DNA from: Solimonas sp.
GTDB lineage: Bacteria > Pseudomonadota > Gammaproteobacteria > Nevskiales > Nevskiaceae
DNA: 64,000 nucleotides
Reading direction: 5' to 3'
Assembly (NCBI GenBank): GCA_030149365.1
Contig: JASBRP010000004.1
Coordinates: forward strand, 62,001 to 126,000
The first letter of the stretch is position 1. Each line of letters opens with the position of its first letter. The notes under the pieces were generated by a model. It worked only from the letters and a program-made list of their open reading frames with translations, was not told where the DNA came from and made no database searches. Positions 16,137 to 24,054 of this stretch are shown here, piece by piece. Both the position numbers and the translations under genes were made by a program.

Positions 16137-17867
16137 TCAATGGTCGCAGTCGGAGAGGAAGCCGAGCAGTTCTTCGCGCAGCTTGTAGTAGTCCGGGTGC
16201 TCGAGCAGGGCCTTGCGCGTGCGGGGGCGGGGCAGGGGCACGTCCATGATCCTGCCGACCCTGGCGTTGGGGCCGTTGGTCATCATCACGACGCGGTCGG
16301 CCAGCAGGATCGCCTCGTCCACGTCATGGGTGACGACGATGGCCGTCAGGCGGGTGCGGGCCCAGACCTCCATCAGCACTTCCTGGAGGTCCCAGCGCGT
16401 CAGCGAGTCGAGCATGCCGAAGGGTTCGTCCAGCAGCAGCATCTTGGGCGACAGCGCGAAGGCGCGGGCGATGCCGACGCGCTGCTTCATGCCGTTGGAG
16501 AGCTCCGAGGCACGCTTGTCCGCCGCGTTGGAGAGGCCGACGCGCCCCAGGTAGTGATCGACGATCTCGCGGCGCTCGCGCTCGCTGATGTGAGGGAAGA
16601 CCTGGCGCACGCCGAGCATCACGTTGTCCGCCGCGGACAGCCAGGGCACCAGGCTGGGCGCCTGGAACACGATGCCGCGGTCGGGGCCGGCGCCATCGAT
16701 CTCCTTGCCGTCGAGGATGATGCCGCCCTCGCTGATGTCGTTGAGGCCGGCCATCATCGACAGCACGGTGGACTTGCCGCAGCCGGAGTGGCCGATGATG
16801 GAGATGAACTCTCCCTGGCGGATCTTCAGGTCGAAGCCGTCCACCACCTTCACCGGCCCCTTCCTGGTCGGGTAGATCTTCGAGACCTTGGCGAACTCGA
16901 CGTAGCGCTCGGGTTGTACCGGCGCCTTCTTCGTGGCGGCCTTGAGCGCGGCGGGGTGCTCGTCGCTGGTCACCGGCACCTGCGGGCGCAGTTCCACCAC
17001 CTTGCCGCCGGTTGCGCCCTGGGAGCCCTTGGCGGCGTCGATCAGGTATTGCGTGACCTCCTTGCGCAGCTTCACGAAGGCCGGGTCGTGGTTCATCTCC
17101 TTGCGGTCGCGGGGGCGCGGCAGGTCGATGCGGAACTCGGGGCCGAAGGTGGCGCCGGGGCCGGGGTTGAGCGGGATGATGCGGTCGGCAAGCAGGATGC
17201 CCTCGTCCACGTCATTGGTGATCAGGATGCAGGTCTTCTTCTCCTGGCTCCAGATCTGCACGATCTCGTCCTGCAGCTTGGAGCGGGTCAGCGCATCCAG
17301 CGCGCTCAGCGGCTCGTCCAGCAGCAGGATGTCGGGGTTGGCGGCCAGCGCGCGCGCCACCGCGGTGCGCTGGCGCATGCCGCCGGACAGTTCCGAGGGC
17401 CGTTTCTGCAGCGCGGGCGTCAGGCCGACCATGGCGACATACTTTTCGACGCGGGCTTCGCGTTCCGCCGCGGGCAGGTCGGCGTAGACCTGGTCCACGG
17501 CTAGCGCCACGTTCTCGCGGACGTTCATCCAGGGCATCAGCGAGTAGCTCTGGAAGACCACGCCGCGGTCAGGACCCGGGCCGCGGACCGGCTGGCCCTT
17601 CAGCAGGACCTCTCCCTCGTCGGCCTCGATCAGCCCGGCGATCAGCGAGATCAGCGTGGTCTTGCCGCTGCCGGAGAAACCGACGATGGCGACGAACTCG
17701 CCCTCCGCGATCTGCAGGTTGATGTCTTTCAGCACCGGGCTGCGGTGCTTGCCCTGGCCGTAGCTCTTGCCGACGCCGCGCAGCTCCAGGTACGGCGCCG
17801 CGGCGTCGGTTGCGCCGTGGGCCATGGGCGGCTCGGCGAGTTCGGCAGGCTTCACTTGTGCGTGCAT
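16137..17867 (-). CDS. Nitrate ABC transporter, fused double ATP-binding protein (NrtC/NrtD-like)
   Basis: 576 aa with two complete ABC ATPase domains in one chain. NBD1 (about residues 25-290): Walker [10 protein letters not shown], signature [15 protein letters not shown], Walker [13 protein letters not shown], but the H-loop position reads LITNDVDEG, Asn replacing His. NBD2 (about 325-570): Walker [10 protein letters not shown], signature [15 protein letters not shown], Walker [12 protein letters not shown], normal H-loop [10 protein letters not shown] roughly 40-residue linker joins them. It lacks the NrtA-like C-terminal domain of cyanobacterial NrtC. It energises nitrate/nitrite import with NrtA and NrtB, sitting between nrtB and nirB on one transcript. 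Confidence 0.92.
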   Translation of the reverse strand: MHAQVKPAELAEPPMAHGATDAAAPYLELRGVGKSYGQGKHRSPVLKDINLQIAEGEFVAIVGFSGSGKTTLISLIAGLIEADEGEVLLKGQPVRGPGPDRGVVFQSYSLMPWMNVRENVALAVDQVYADLPAAEREARVEKYVAMVGLTPALQKRPSELSGGMRQRTAVARALAANPDILLLDEPLSALDALTRSKLQDEIVQIWSQEKKTCILITNDVDEGILLADRIIPLNPGPGATFGPEFRIDLPRPRDRKEMNHDPAFVKLRKEVTQYLIDAAKGSQGATGGKVVELRPQVPVTSDEHPAALKAATKKAPVQPERYVEFAKVSKIYPTRKGPVKVVDGFDLKIRQGEFISIIGHSGCGKSTVLSMMAGLNDISEGGIILDGKEIDGAGPDRGIVFQAPSLVPWLSAADNVMLGVRQVFPHISERERREIVDHYLGRVGLSNAADKRASELSNGMKQRVGIARAFALSPKMLLLDEPFGMLDSLTRWDLQEVLMEVWARTRLTAIVVTHDVDEAILLADRVVMMTNGPNARVGRIMDVPLPRPRTRKALLEHPDYYKLREELLGFLSDCDH

Positions 17868-17883
17868 GTTCAGGGCCTCGATC

Positions 17884-18900
17884 TCAATGAGCCTGCTCGC
17901 CGAAGCTGACCAGCTGCTGCAGCGTCTGCATCAGGCGGTCCAGCACGAAGCCGATGAAGCCGATGGTGAAGACCGCCACCATGATGCGTGCCAGCGACTG
18001 GCTGCTGCCGTTCTGGAACTCGTCCCAGACGAACTTGCCGAGGCCCGGGTTCTGGGCCAGCATCTCGGAGGCGATCAGCACCATCCAGCCCACGCCCAGC
18101 GACAGGCGCAGGCCGGTGAAGATGAGCTTGAGCGACGAAGGCAACACGATCTTGCGGACCTTGGCCAGCCAGGACAGCTTGAGCACGCGGGCAACGTTGA
18201 TCAGGTCCTTGTCCACCGAGGCCACGCCGACCGCCGTGTTGATCAGGGTGGGCCACAGCGAGCACAGGGTGACGGTGATCGCGGAGATCAGGAAGGATTT
18301 CTGGAACATCGGGTCGGCGCTGACGTAGACCGCCGAGACGACCAGGGTGACGATCGGCAGCCAGGCCAGCGGCGAGACCGGCTTGAACAGCTGGATCATG
18401 GGATTCAGCGCGGTCTGCACGGTGGGGGACAGGCCGCAGAGCACCCCCAGCGGTACGGCCACCAGCGTCGCCAGCAGGAAGCCGATGAAGACCGTCAGCA
18501 AGCTGGTGAGGATCTGGTCGAAGTAGGTGGGCTTGCCGGTCCAGGGGCGGATGCGGACCTCGGCATTCGGGTCCTCCGCCAGCTTCTCGGCGTTGCGCTG
18601 CTCCTGCCGCTGGTAGAACTCGGCGGCCTTCTCGCGCTCCGCGACATGCTCGTCCACCAACACCTGGAAGGCCTCGTAGACCGCGGTGGGGCCGGGCAGC
18701 GCGCCCAGGCTGGTCTGGATGCCCTTGGCGACCATGCCCCAGCCGGCCAGGAACAGCAGGAAGGCGAGGACCGGCACGCCGATCTTCATCAGGATTTCGC
18801 GGGCCTGTTCGCGCGGGTCTTCGCCGGCGGCCAGCCGCACGAAGGGCACGAACCAGGTAAGCCCGGTCTTGGTCAGGAAATTGGTGGTCTGGGTCAGCAT
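17884..18900 (-). CDS. nrtB: Nitrate ABC transporter permease (NrtB family)
   Basis: 338 aa from ATG at 18900; an upstream start at 18969 adds a basic segment with no support. Membrane segments: [84 protein letters not shown] and a last one near the C-terminus ([16 protein letters not shown]). The EAA-like cytoplasmic loop is [35 protein letters not shown] roughly 60-residue charged periplasmic loop after the first segment ([20 protein letters not shown]) makes it longer than typical SsuC-type permeases and is common in NrtB. 16 bases separate it from the double ATPase gene. Confidence 0.93.
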   Translation of the reverse strand: MLTQTTNFLTKTGLTWFVPFVRLAAGEDPREQAREILMKIGVPVLAFLLFLAGWGMVAKGIQTSLGALPGPTAVYEAFQVLVDEHVAEREKAAEFYQRQEQRNAEKLAEDPNAEVRIRPWTGKPTYFDQILTSLLTVFIGFLLATLVAVPLGVLCGLSPTVQTALNPMIQLFKPVSPLAWLPIVTLVVSAVYVSADPMFQKSFLISAITVTLCSLWPTLINTAVGVASVDKDLINVARVLKLSWLAKVRKIVLPSSLKLIFTGLRLSLGVGWMVLIASEMLAQNPGLGKFVWDEFQNGSSQSLARIMVAVFTIGFIGFVLDRLMQTLQQLVSFGEQAH

Positions 18901-18976
18901 CGGCTTGCTCGGGGAGTGGTTGCGTTTCAGGTGCTTGGTGCGGCCGGGCAGCCTCCTGCCCGACCGCACCCTGGAC

Positions 18977-20404
18977 TCAGGGCTTTTCGTTGCCCTTCAG
19001 GCCGATCTTGAGCTTGGAGAGGTAGGCGTTCGGGGTGCGGCCGTCGTAGCTCACGCCGTCGATGAAGTCCGCCGTGGCCGGCTTGAAGCCCGACTCCTTG
19101 GCGAAGTCCGGGAAGTCGCTGGCCTTGAGCTTGCCCTCGGCGATCAGCTCCTTGGCGGCAACGGTGTAGAGGTCGGAGCGGTAGACTTTCTTGGCCGTGT
19201 CGAGGTACCACTGGTCGGTCTTGGCCTCCGGGATCTGGCCCCAGCGGCGCATCTGCGTCAGGTACCAGATGGCGTCGGAGTAGTACGGGTAGGTGGCGTG
19301 GTAGCGGAAGAAGACGTTGAAGTCCGGCACCTGGCGCTTGTCGCCCTTCTCGTACTCGAAGGTGCCGGTCATGGAGTTGGCGATGACCGCCACGTCGGCA
19401 CCCACATAGGACGGCTTGGACAGCATCTTCGAGGCTTCGCCGCGATTGCCGTTGTTGTTGGCATCCAGCCAGTAGGCGGCGCGGATCAGCGCCTTGACCA
19501 TGGCCTTGGTGGTCTTGGGGTTCTTGGCGGCGAAGTCCTCGCGGATGCCGAAGACCTTCTCCGGGTTGTTCTTCCAGATCTCGTAGTCGGTGATCACCGG
19601 CACGCCGATACCCTTGAACACGGCCTGCTGGTTCCAGGGTTCGCCGACGCTGTAGCCATAGATGGTGCCGGCCTCCAGCGTGGCGGGCATCTGCGGCGGC
19701 GGGGTGACGGACAGCAGCACGTCGGCCTTGATCTGGCCGGCGACGTCGCCCTTCAGCGGCGCGTAGAAGCCGGGATGGATGCCGCCGGCCGCGAGCCAGT
19801 AGCGCAGCTCGTAGTTGTGCGTGGAAACGGGGAAGACCATGCCCATGTTGAAGGCCTTGCCTGCCGCCTTGTACTGGTTGACCACCGGCTTGAGTGCATC
19901 GGCCTTGATCGGATGTACCGGCTTGCCACCGGCCATCGGGATATTCTTCTTCATCTCGGCCCAGACGGCATTGGAAACGGTGATGCCGTTGCCGTTCAGG
20001 TCCATGGAAAAGGGCGTGATGATGTCGGCCTTGGTGCCGAAGCCGATGGTCGCTGCCAGGGGCTGGCCCGCGAGCATGTGCGCGCCGTCGAGCTCGCCGG
20101 AGATCACGCGGTCGAGCAGCACCTTCCAGTTGGCCTGTGCCTCCAGGGTGTCGTACAGGCCCTCGTCCTCGAAGTAACCCTTCGCATAGGCCACGGCCAG
20201 CGGAGCCATGTCGGTGAGCTTGATGAAGCCGAACTTGAGGTCTTCCTTCTCCAGCTTGTCCTTGGCGCTTGCCACCGGGATGCCCAGTGCCAGCGCCAGG
20301 CCGCTCGCCATGACGGCGGTGCCGGCGATCTTCCCGAAATGGCCCGCGAGACGCCCCATCGCTGCTGCCATCGTCGGTTTGACGTTGAATGTGCTGCTGA
20401 GCAT
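18977..20404 (-). CDS. nrtA: Nitrate/nitrite ABC transporter substrate-binding protein (NrtA family)
   Basis: 475 aa from ATG at 20404, with CGGGAG 8 bases upstream. A long N-terminal segment with a hydrophobic core ([20 protein letters not shown]) is the export signal. The mature part shows the NrtA/CmpA fold: [115 protein letters not shown]. It is the first gene of the nas structural operon and is preceded by an attenuator leader. Related to NasS (20808-22022), which lacks the signal peptide. Confidence 0.95.
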   Translation of the reverse strand: MLSSTFNVKPTMAAAMGRLAGHFGKIAGTAVMASGLALALGIPVASAKDKLEKEDLKFGFIKLTDMAPLAVAYAKGYFEDEGLYDTLEAQANWKVLLDRVISGELDGAHMLAGQPLAATIGFGTKADIITPFSMDLNGNGITVSNAVWAEMKKNIPMAGGKPVHPIKADALKPVVNQYKAAGKAFNMGMVFPVSTHNYELRYWLAAGGIHPGFYAPLKGDVAGQIKADVLLSVTPPPQMPATLEAGTIYGYSVGEPWNQQAVFKGIGVPVITDYEIWKNNPEKVFGIREDFAAKNPKTTKAMVKALIRAAYWLDANNNGNRGEASKMLSKPSYVGADVAVIANSMTGTFEYEKGDKRQVPDFNVFFRYHATYPYYSDAIWYLTQMRRWGQIPEAKTDQWYLDTAKKVYRSDLYTVAAKELIAEGKLKASDFPDFAKESGFKPATADFIDGVSYDGRTPNAYLSKLKIGLKGNEKP

Positions 20405-20442
20405 CTTCTGCACTCCCGAGTGATCCTGAAAAAAGAAACCGG

Positions 20443-20488
20443 AAACGAAAAAGCGCCCATGGACCGGGATTGACCGGTGCATGGACGC
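20443..20488 (-). terminator. Intrinsic terminator in the nrtA leader (attenuator)
   Basis: On the minus strand a stem of 15 paired positions with two mismatches (GCGTCCATGCACCGG / CCGGTCCATGGGCGC) around a short loop is followed by TTTTTCGTTT. It stands 39 bases upstream of the nrtA ATG, not after a gene, so it can only work as an attenuator that must be read through. Confidence 0.8.
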
Positions 20489-20500
20489 CGTTGTCCTGAG

Positions 20501-20556
20501 CATCCGTGGTGCGAACCGCGGATGGATGTCTTGCAAGCCCACCGCCTTTAGCGGGC
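20501..20556 (-). promoter_or_regulatory. ANTAR-type dual hairpin in nrtA leader (predicted NasT binding site)
   Basis: First hairpin 20537-20556, minus strand GCCCGCTAAAGGCGGTGGGC: a 7-pair stem (with G-U pairs) and hexaloop AAAGGC, which has the A1 and G4 known for ANTAR targets. Second hairpin 20501-20524: stem CATCCG/CGGATG, one mismatch, then GG/CC closing hexaloop TTCGCA (G4 present, A1 not). The terminator follows 12 bases later. The order of two hexaloop hairpins and then a terminator matches the NasR/NasT-controlled nas leaders described in Klebsiella and Azotobacter. Confidence 0.7.
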
Positions 20557-20575
20557 TGTCTCACGGTGATAAGTC

Positions 20576-20590
20576 GCAAGCCTCATGCCA
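20576..20590 (-). promoter_or_regulatory. Sigma-54 promoter for the nrtA operon
   Basis: Minus strand TGGCATGAGGCTTGC: GG and GC are exactly 10 bases apart as in the consensus TGGCAC-N5-TTGC. The predicted start, about 12 bases downstream, falls just before the ANTAR hairpins. Confidence 0.7.
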
Positions 20591-20807
20591 TGTTTCACAA
20601 CCCGGATTCGCGCCTTGCTGGTGCAGGGATCGCGCCCGCGGTGCCCTGGCATGGCTCACGTCGCACCGGCATCGCGCCCTGCCGCCAGGAGACGCTCCGG
20701 ATTGGACCGGGAGCCGGATGAGTGGGGTGGGCGGCATCGATACCCTGGGGCCGTGTGGCCCGGCGCCCCTGCGCATTTGCAGGGAATGGGCGCCATCACG
20801 GTGCAGT
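20591..20807 (-). other. Upstream part of the nasS-nrtA spacer
   Basis: Non-coding DNA between the nasS stop and the nrtA sigma-54 promoter. Apart from the NtrC-like site, it holds short G+C-rich palindromes (for example around 20767-20782, CCCTGCGCATTTGCAGGG) that could end the nasTS transcript. No further gene is seen. Confidence 0.4.
20610..20624. promoter_or_regulatory. Possible NtrC-like site upstream of nrtA promoter
   Basis: Minus strand GCACCAGCAAGGCGC fits GCACC-N5-GGTGC at 9 of 10 arm positions. It lies only about 20 bases upstream of the -24 element, closer than usual for an enhancer, so confidence is low. Confidence 0.35.
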
Positions 20808-22022
20808 TCAGCCCTGGCTGCTCACCGATGCCGCCGGGGTGGCATTACGCTGCGTGTCGAAGGAACTGCCATCGAACAGCAGGTCGGGGCCCATCAGCAG
20901 TGGCCCGTTGTTGCTGCCGATGGCCCAGGCGCCGGCATGCACGCCTTCGGGCTTGGTATCGACGCGCGGGCAGGGCTGGCCGACGCGCTCGGCCGCAATG
21001 CGGTAGAGGTCGGGCCGATAGGTCTGCGCGGCGACCAGGGCGGCATCCACATGACTGGGGACATGCCCCCAGCGCTGCATCTGTGCAACGAACCAGTGCG
21101 CATGCGAATGCCAGGGGAAGTTGGCGGCACCGGAATGGAACACCAGGCCGGGGCCTCGCGGGTGGCGCGCATCGCGCAACGCCAGCGCTTCCTCCAGCTC
21201 CAGCATGGAGGCGCCGCGCACGTAGTCACCGGCCTTGAGCATCTCGGCGGCGGCCAGGCGGCCTGGGGCGGCCTCCAGCGAGCGCGAGGCTTCGATCAGC
21301 GCGGCGACCAGGGCCAGGTGGGTCAGCGGATGCCGCTCTGCCCAGTCACGGGTCACGCCCAGCACCTTTTCGGGGCTGTTGTTCCAGATCTGGTGCTTGG
21401 TCACGATCGAGCGGCCGAGATTGGCGCGCTCGGCGACGCCGCCCCAGGGCGCGCCCACGCAGAAGCCGTCGATGCGGCCTTCCTGCAGCAGTTGCACCAT
21501 CTGCGGCGGCGGCACCACGACCAGGCGCAGGTCGCGGTCCGGGTCGATGCCGCAGCCGGCCAGCCAGTAGCGCAACTCGTAATGGTGCGCCGAGTGTGGG
21601 AAGACGTGCGCGAAGACCAGGGGCGGTGCCCGCACGGCGCGGTCGACCTCGATCACGCGCCGCAGCGCGGCACCGGCCGCGCGCGGTCCTTCCTCTTCCA
21701 GGCGCATGCGCCGGTACAGGGCATTGGAGACGGTGATGGCATTGCCGTTGAGGCTCAGCGACATCGCCGTGAGCATCGGCACGCCGATGCCGTCGATGCC
21801 CAGCGTCGCCGCCAGCGGCATGGGCGCCAGCATGTGCGCCGCGTCGAGCAGGCCGGCGGCCAGCTTGTCGCGGATGCCGGCCCAGGCGGATTCCACCGTG
21901 ATCGATACGTCCAGGCCGTGGCGGGCAAAGTGGCCGGCGGTTTGCGCCACCACGATGGGCGCGGCGTCGGCCAGCGGCACGATGCCGATGCGCAGCCGGG
22001 GCTTCTCCAGGTTGTTGATCAT
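20808..22022 (-). CDS. nasS: Cytoplasmic nitrate/nitrite sensor NasS
   Basis: 404 aa, NrtA/CmpA-like ligand-binding fold with no signal peptide: it starts MINNLEKPRLRIGIVPLADAAPIVVAQ. Family segments: [82 protein letters not shown]. In known systems NasS binds NasT without nitrate and releases it when nitrate or nitrite binds. Its ATG overlaps the nasT TGA by one base (TGATG), as expected for a stoichiometric pair. It is directly upstream of the nrtA leader it is predicted to control through NasT. Confidence 0.93.
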   Translation of the reverse strand: MINNLEKPRLRIGIVPLADAAPIVVAQTAGHFARHGLDVSITVESAWAGIRDKLAAGLLDAAHMLAPMPLAATLGIDGIGVPMLTAMSLSLNGNAITVSNALYRRMRLEEEGPRAAGAALRRVIEVDRAVRAPPLVFAHVFPHSAHHYELRYWLAGCGIDPDRDLRLVVVPPPQMVQLLQEGRIDGFCVGAPWGGVAERANLGRSIVTKHQIWNNSPEKVLGVTRDWAERHPLTHLALVAALIEASRSLEAAPGRLAAAEMLKAGDYVRGASMLELEEALALRDARHPRGPGLVFHSGAANFPWHSHAHWFVAQMQRWGHVPSHVDAALVAAQTYRPDLYRIAAERVGQPCPRVDTKPEGVHAGAWAIGSNNGPLLMGPDLLFDGSSFDTQRNATPAASVSSQG

Positions 22023-22651
22023 CAGAGTAGTTCCGCGGCGGCGATCAGCGCACGGGCGGCGTCGCCGAGTTTGAGGTTGCGTTCCATGGCCATGTTCCTC
22101 AGCAGCTCATGGGCGGCCGGTTCGTCGAGGCTGCGGCGCTTCATCAGCAGCCCCTTGGCGCGCTCGATGTCGCGGCGGTCGGCGAGCTTCAGGCGGGTCT
22201 CCGCCAGCTCGGTGCGCAGCGCATGGAATTCCTGGAAGCGGGCGATGGCCACCTCGATGATCGGCGCCAGCCGCGCCGGCTGCAGGCCGTCGATGACATA
22301 GGACGTGACACCGGCGCGCACGGCCCGGCGGATGGTCTCGCCGTCGCTGCGGGAGGCGAACAGCACGATCGGCCGTGGCTGCTCTCGCGCGACCTGGCCG
22401 AGGGACTCCAGCGTGTCCCGGTTCGGTGCATCGACGTCGATCAGGATGACGTCCGGCTGGTAGCGCCGCACGGCAGCCTGCAGGTCAGCCGAGGTGGTGA
22501 CCGCCGCCACGATCTCGTGCCCCAATGCCTGCAGCGGCCCGTCGAAGGCGGCGCGCCGCGCCGGGTCGTCATCCACCAGCATGATGCGAAGCGCGCCAGG
22601 ATCTCCGCCGGTGCTGCCCTGCTTTGGTTCAGACCCCAAGGATGACCCCAC
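22022..22651 (-). CDS. nasT: Nitrate-responsive ANTAR antiterminator NasT
   Basis: About 209 aa from GTG at 22651 with GGAG 5 bases upstream. A longer frame to ATG 22705 would begin inside a sigma-54-like promoter and lacks a Shine-Dalgarno. Receiver-like domain (LRIMLVDDDPARRAAFDG ... DVILIDVDAPNRDTLE ... AGVTSYVIDG) and a C-terminal ANTAR RNA-binding domain (about the last 60 residues: LKLADRRDIERAKGLLMKRRSLDEPAAHELLRNMAMERNLKLGDAARALI). It is expected to bind the dual hairpin at 20501-20556 and prevent formation of the terminator at 20443-20488. It forms a two-gene operon with nasS. Confidence 0.9.
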   Translation of the reverse strand: MGSSLGSEPKQGSTGGDPGALRIMLVDDDPARRAAFDGPLQALGHEIVAAVTTSADLQAAVRRYQPDVILIDVDAPNRDTLESLGQVAREQPRPIVLFASRSDGETIRRAVRAGVTSYVIDGLQPARLAPIIEVAIARFQEFHALRTELAETRLKLADRRDIERAKGLLMKRRSLDEPAAHELLRNMAMERNLKLGDAARALIAAAELL

Positions 22652-22703
22652 GAACGCTCCAACAGCTGCCAGCGGATGCCCGTAAGGGCTACTGGCGCGG
22701 CTC

Positions 22704-22720
22704 ATGCAAGGATCGTGACA
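22704..22720 (-). promoter_or_regulatory. Sigma-54-like promoter for nasTS
   Basis: Minus strand TGTCACGATCCTTGCAT has the TGGCACG-N4-TTGCA layout with exact spacing and one deviation (GT instead of GG at -24). The predicted start is near 22694, upstream of the GTG at 22651 but downstream of the alternative ATG at 22705. Confidence 0.5.
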
Positions 22721-22729
22721 GCCTGATAT

Positions 22730-22744
22730 GCACCGTGATGGTGC
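22730..22744. promoter_or_regulatory. NtrC-like palindrome upstream of nasT
   Basis: GCACCGTGATGGTGC is a perfect GCACC-N5-GGTGC inverted repeat. It is just upstream of the sigma-54-like element. A weaker match (GCTCCAAGTCAGTGC, 22824-22838) lies about 137 bases from the predicted start, a usual enhancer distance. Confidence 0.5.
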
Positions 22745-22883
22745 CGGACGTGATGTCGGGGCGGAGGTTTGCGGCGGTCTGGCGCGGCGCCTGCGCGATC
22801 TTTGCGCGCCGGTCCAGATTTGGGCTCCAAGTCAGTGCGGGCCTGGAGGATCGCGCGCCCTGTCCGCGCCGGAGGGCGGGCAT
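22745..22883. other. Spacer upstream of nasT
   Basis: G+C-rich non-coding DNA between the nasT control region and the DUF2721 terminator. It holds the second, weak NtrC-like palindrome at 22824-22838. No gene is supported; the short frames here lack start signals and homology. Confidence 0.4.
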
Positions 22884-22919
22884 AAAAAAGGCGCCTGCAC
22901 GGTTCCCCGTACAGACGCC
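22884..22919 (-). terminator. Intrinsic terminator of the DUF2721/TetR unit
   Basis: Minus-strand hairpin with arms GGCGTCTGTACGG and CCGTGCAGGCGCC (two mismatches) around GGAA, followed by TTTTTT. It lies about 105 bases after the stop of the DUF2721 gene. Confidence 0.8.
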
Positions 22920-23026
22920 ATTGCCCGAACTGAGGGGCCGGATGCATCACGGTGGACCTACCGCGGTGATGTTCCTGGCCCTGCGATCAATCGAGCAAAC
23001 GGCGTGCCATTCGTGGGAAAAGCGCC

Positions 23027-23425
23027 TCAGCGCGGTTCCACCAGGTCGTCCAGTTCCACGTTCAGTGCGCGCACCGACAGGTGGATCTCGCGCAGCGACA
23101 GCGCCAGCGAGGCCAGCATCAGCAGCAGCGACAGTGCGAACAGGGAAATGGCCAGCGGCTGGTGGTTGATCAGCACCCCGAACAGGCTGGCGGTGCAGCT
23201 CAGCAGGCTGGTGACGCCCAGTGCCTGGGTATGGCGCAGCAGGGCCAGGCGCTCCCGCAGGTTGTCCACCTGCAGCTTGAGGCGCGGGTGCGGCTCCTCG
23301 CGGTAGCGGGCGATAAGATGACGGGCGAGGCTGGCCAACCCGAGGAAGCGGTTGGTGTAGGCCAGCATCAGCAGCGAGACGGCCGGGAACAGCAGGCCGG
23401 GAGTGGAGTAGGTGAGTGGTGTCAT
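23027..23425 (-). CDS. DUF2721 family small membrane protein
   Basis: 132 aa. One hydrophobic segment at the N-terminus (GLLFPAVSLLMLAYTNRFLGLA) is followed by a conserved basic stretch (RHLIARYREEPHPRLKLQVDNLRERLALLRHTQALG). Two further membrane segments (VTSLLSCTASLFGVLI and LAISLFALSLLLMLASLALSL) precede a short acidic tail (LREIHLSVRALNVELDDL). The layout matches the DUF2721 family of inner-membrane proteins, whose function is unknown. It ends the minus-strand unit and is only 9 bases downstream of the TetR gene, so both share a transcript. Nothing ties it to the nitrate or lipid genes on either side. Confidence 0.8.
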   Translation of the reverse strand: MTPLTYSTPGLLFPAVSLLMLAYTNRFLGLASLARHLIARYREEPHPRLKLQVDNLRERLALLRHTQALGVTSLLSCTASLFGVLINHQPLAISLFALSLLLMLASLALSLREIHLSVRALNVELDDLVEPR

Positions 23426-23434
23426 GGCGCCAAT

Positions 23435-24025
23435 CTAGCGCATGGGCAGGCCGAAGCGCTGCCGCAGTGCCCGGCGCGAGGTGGCCAGCAACTGCTCGGA
23501 CTGCTCGCTGCCGGGGACCGCGCGGGCCATGGCCAGGGCACCCGCCATCTCCGCGAGCAGCGAGGCTGCCGCGGCACGGGGCTCGGCCTGGCCGGCGGAC
23601 TCCAGCATGTTCTGCAGGCGGCTCCTTACGGCCTCGATGCCGGTGCCGAAGGCACGGCGGGCGGCAGGCGGCAGGTGGGGCGCCTCGCCGCAGAGCGCGG
23701 GAATGGGGCAGCCATGCGCGCGGTCGTCGCGATGGCGTTGCGAGAGGTAGAAGTCGATGTAGCCGGCGAGGGCCTCGGTGGAGGTGCAGCGCTCGATGTA
23801 TTCGTCGATCCGGGCCTCGATGTCGGCGAACATCGCCGTCATGGCTTCGGCCACCAGCTCGTCCTTGGACTTGAAGTGGGCATAGAAGCCGCCGTGCGTG
23901 AGTCCGGCCTTGCCCATGATCGTGGCCACGCTGACGCCGCGCGGCCCCTTGGCGCGGATCGCGCGCGCTGCCTCCTTGAGCAGCAGCGCGCGCGTGCGTT
24001 CCTTGTGTTCGGCGTCGTAGCGCAT
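23435..24025 (-). CDS. TetR/AcrR family transcriptional regulator
   Basis: 196 aa. N-terminal TetR helix-turn-helix: RTRALLLKEAARAIRAKGPRGVSVATIMGKAGLTHGGFYAHFKSKDELVAEAM, where THGGFYAHF is the recognition helix region typical of the YxiF/LmrA-like branch. The C-terminal ligand domain carries a CPIPALCGEAPHLPP segment common in this branch. It lies downstream of a thiolase and an SDR gene on the same strand and is a likely autoregulated repressor of that unit. An ATGATG/CATCAT palindrome next to the SDR promoter is the candidate operator (inference). Confidence 0.9.
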   Translation of the reverse strand: MRYDAEHKERTRALLLKEAARAIRAKGPRGVSVATIMGKAGLTHGGFYAHFKSKDELVAEAMTAMFADIEARIDEYIERCTSTEALAGYIDFYLSQRHRDDRAHGCPIPALCGEAPHLPPAARRAFGTGIEAVRSRLQNMLESAGQAEPRAAAASLLAEMAGALAMARAVPGSEQSEQLLATSRRALRQRFGLPMR

Positions 24026-24054
24026 CGGGCGATTCTAGCCTTGGCTCCTGGCCG

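Noticed and set aside
20458..20542. Longer nrtA start at 20542
   Set aside because: It would place the attenuator terminator and ANTAR hairpin inside the coding region and add residues before the signal peptide.
22652..22705. Upstream ATG start for nasT
   Set aside because: It overlaps a sigma-54-like promoter and lacks a Shine-Dalgarno; the 18 extra residues do not resemble NasT.
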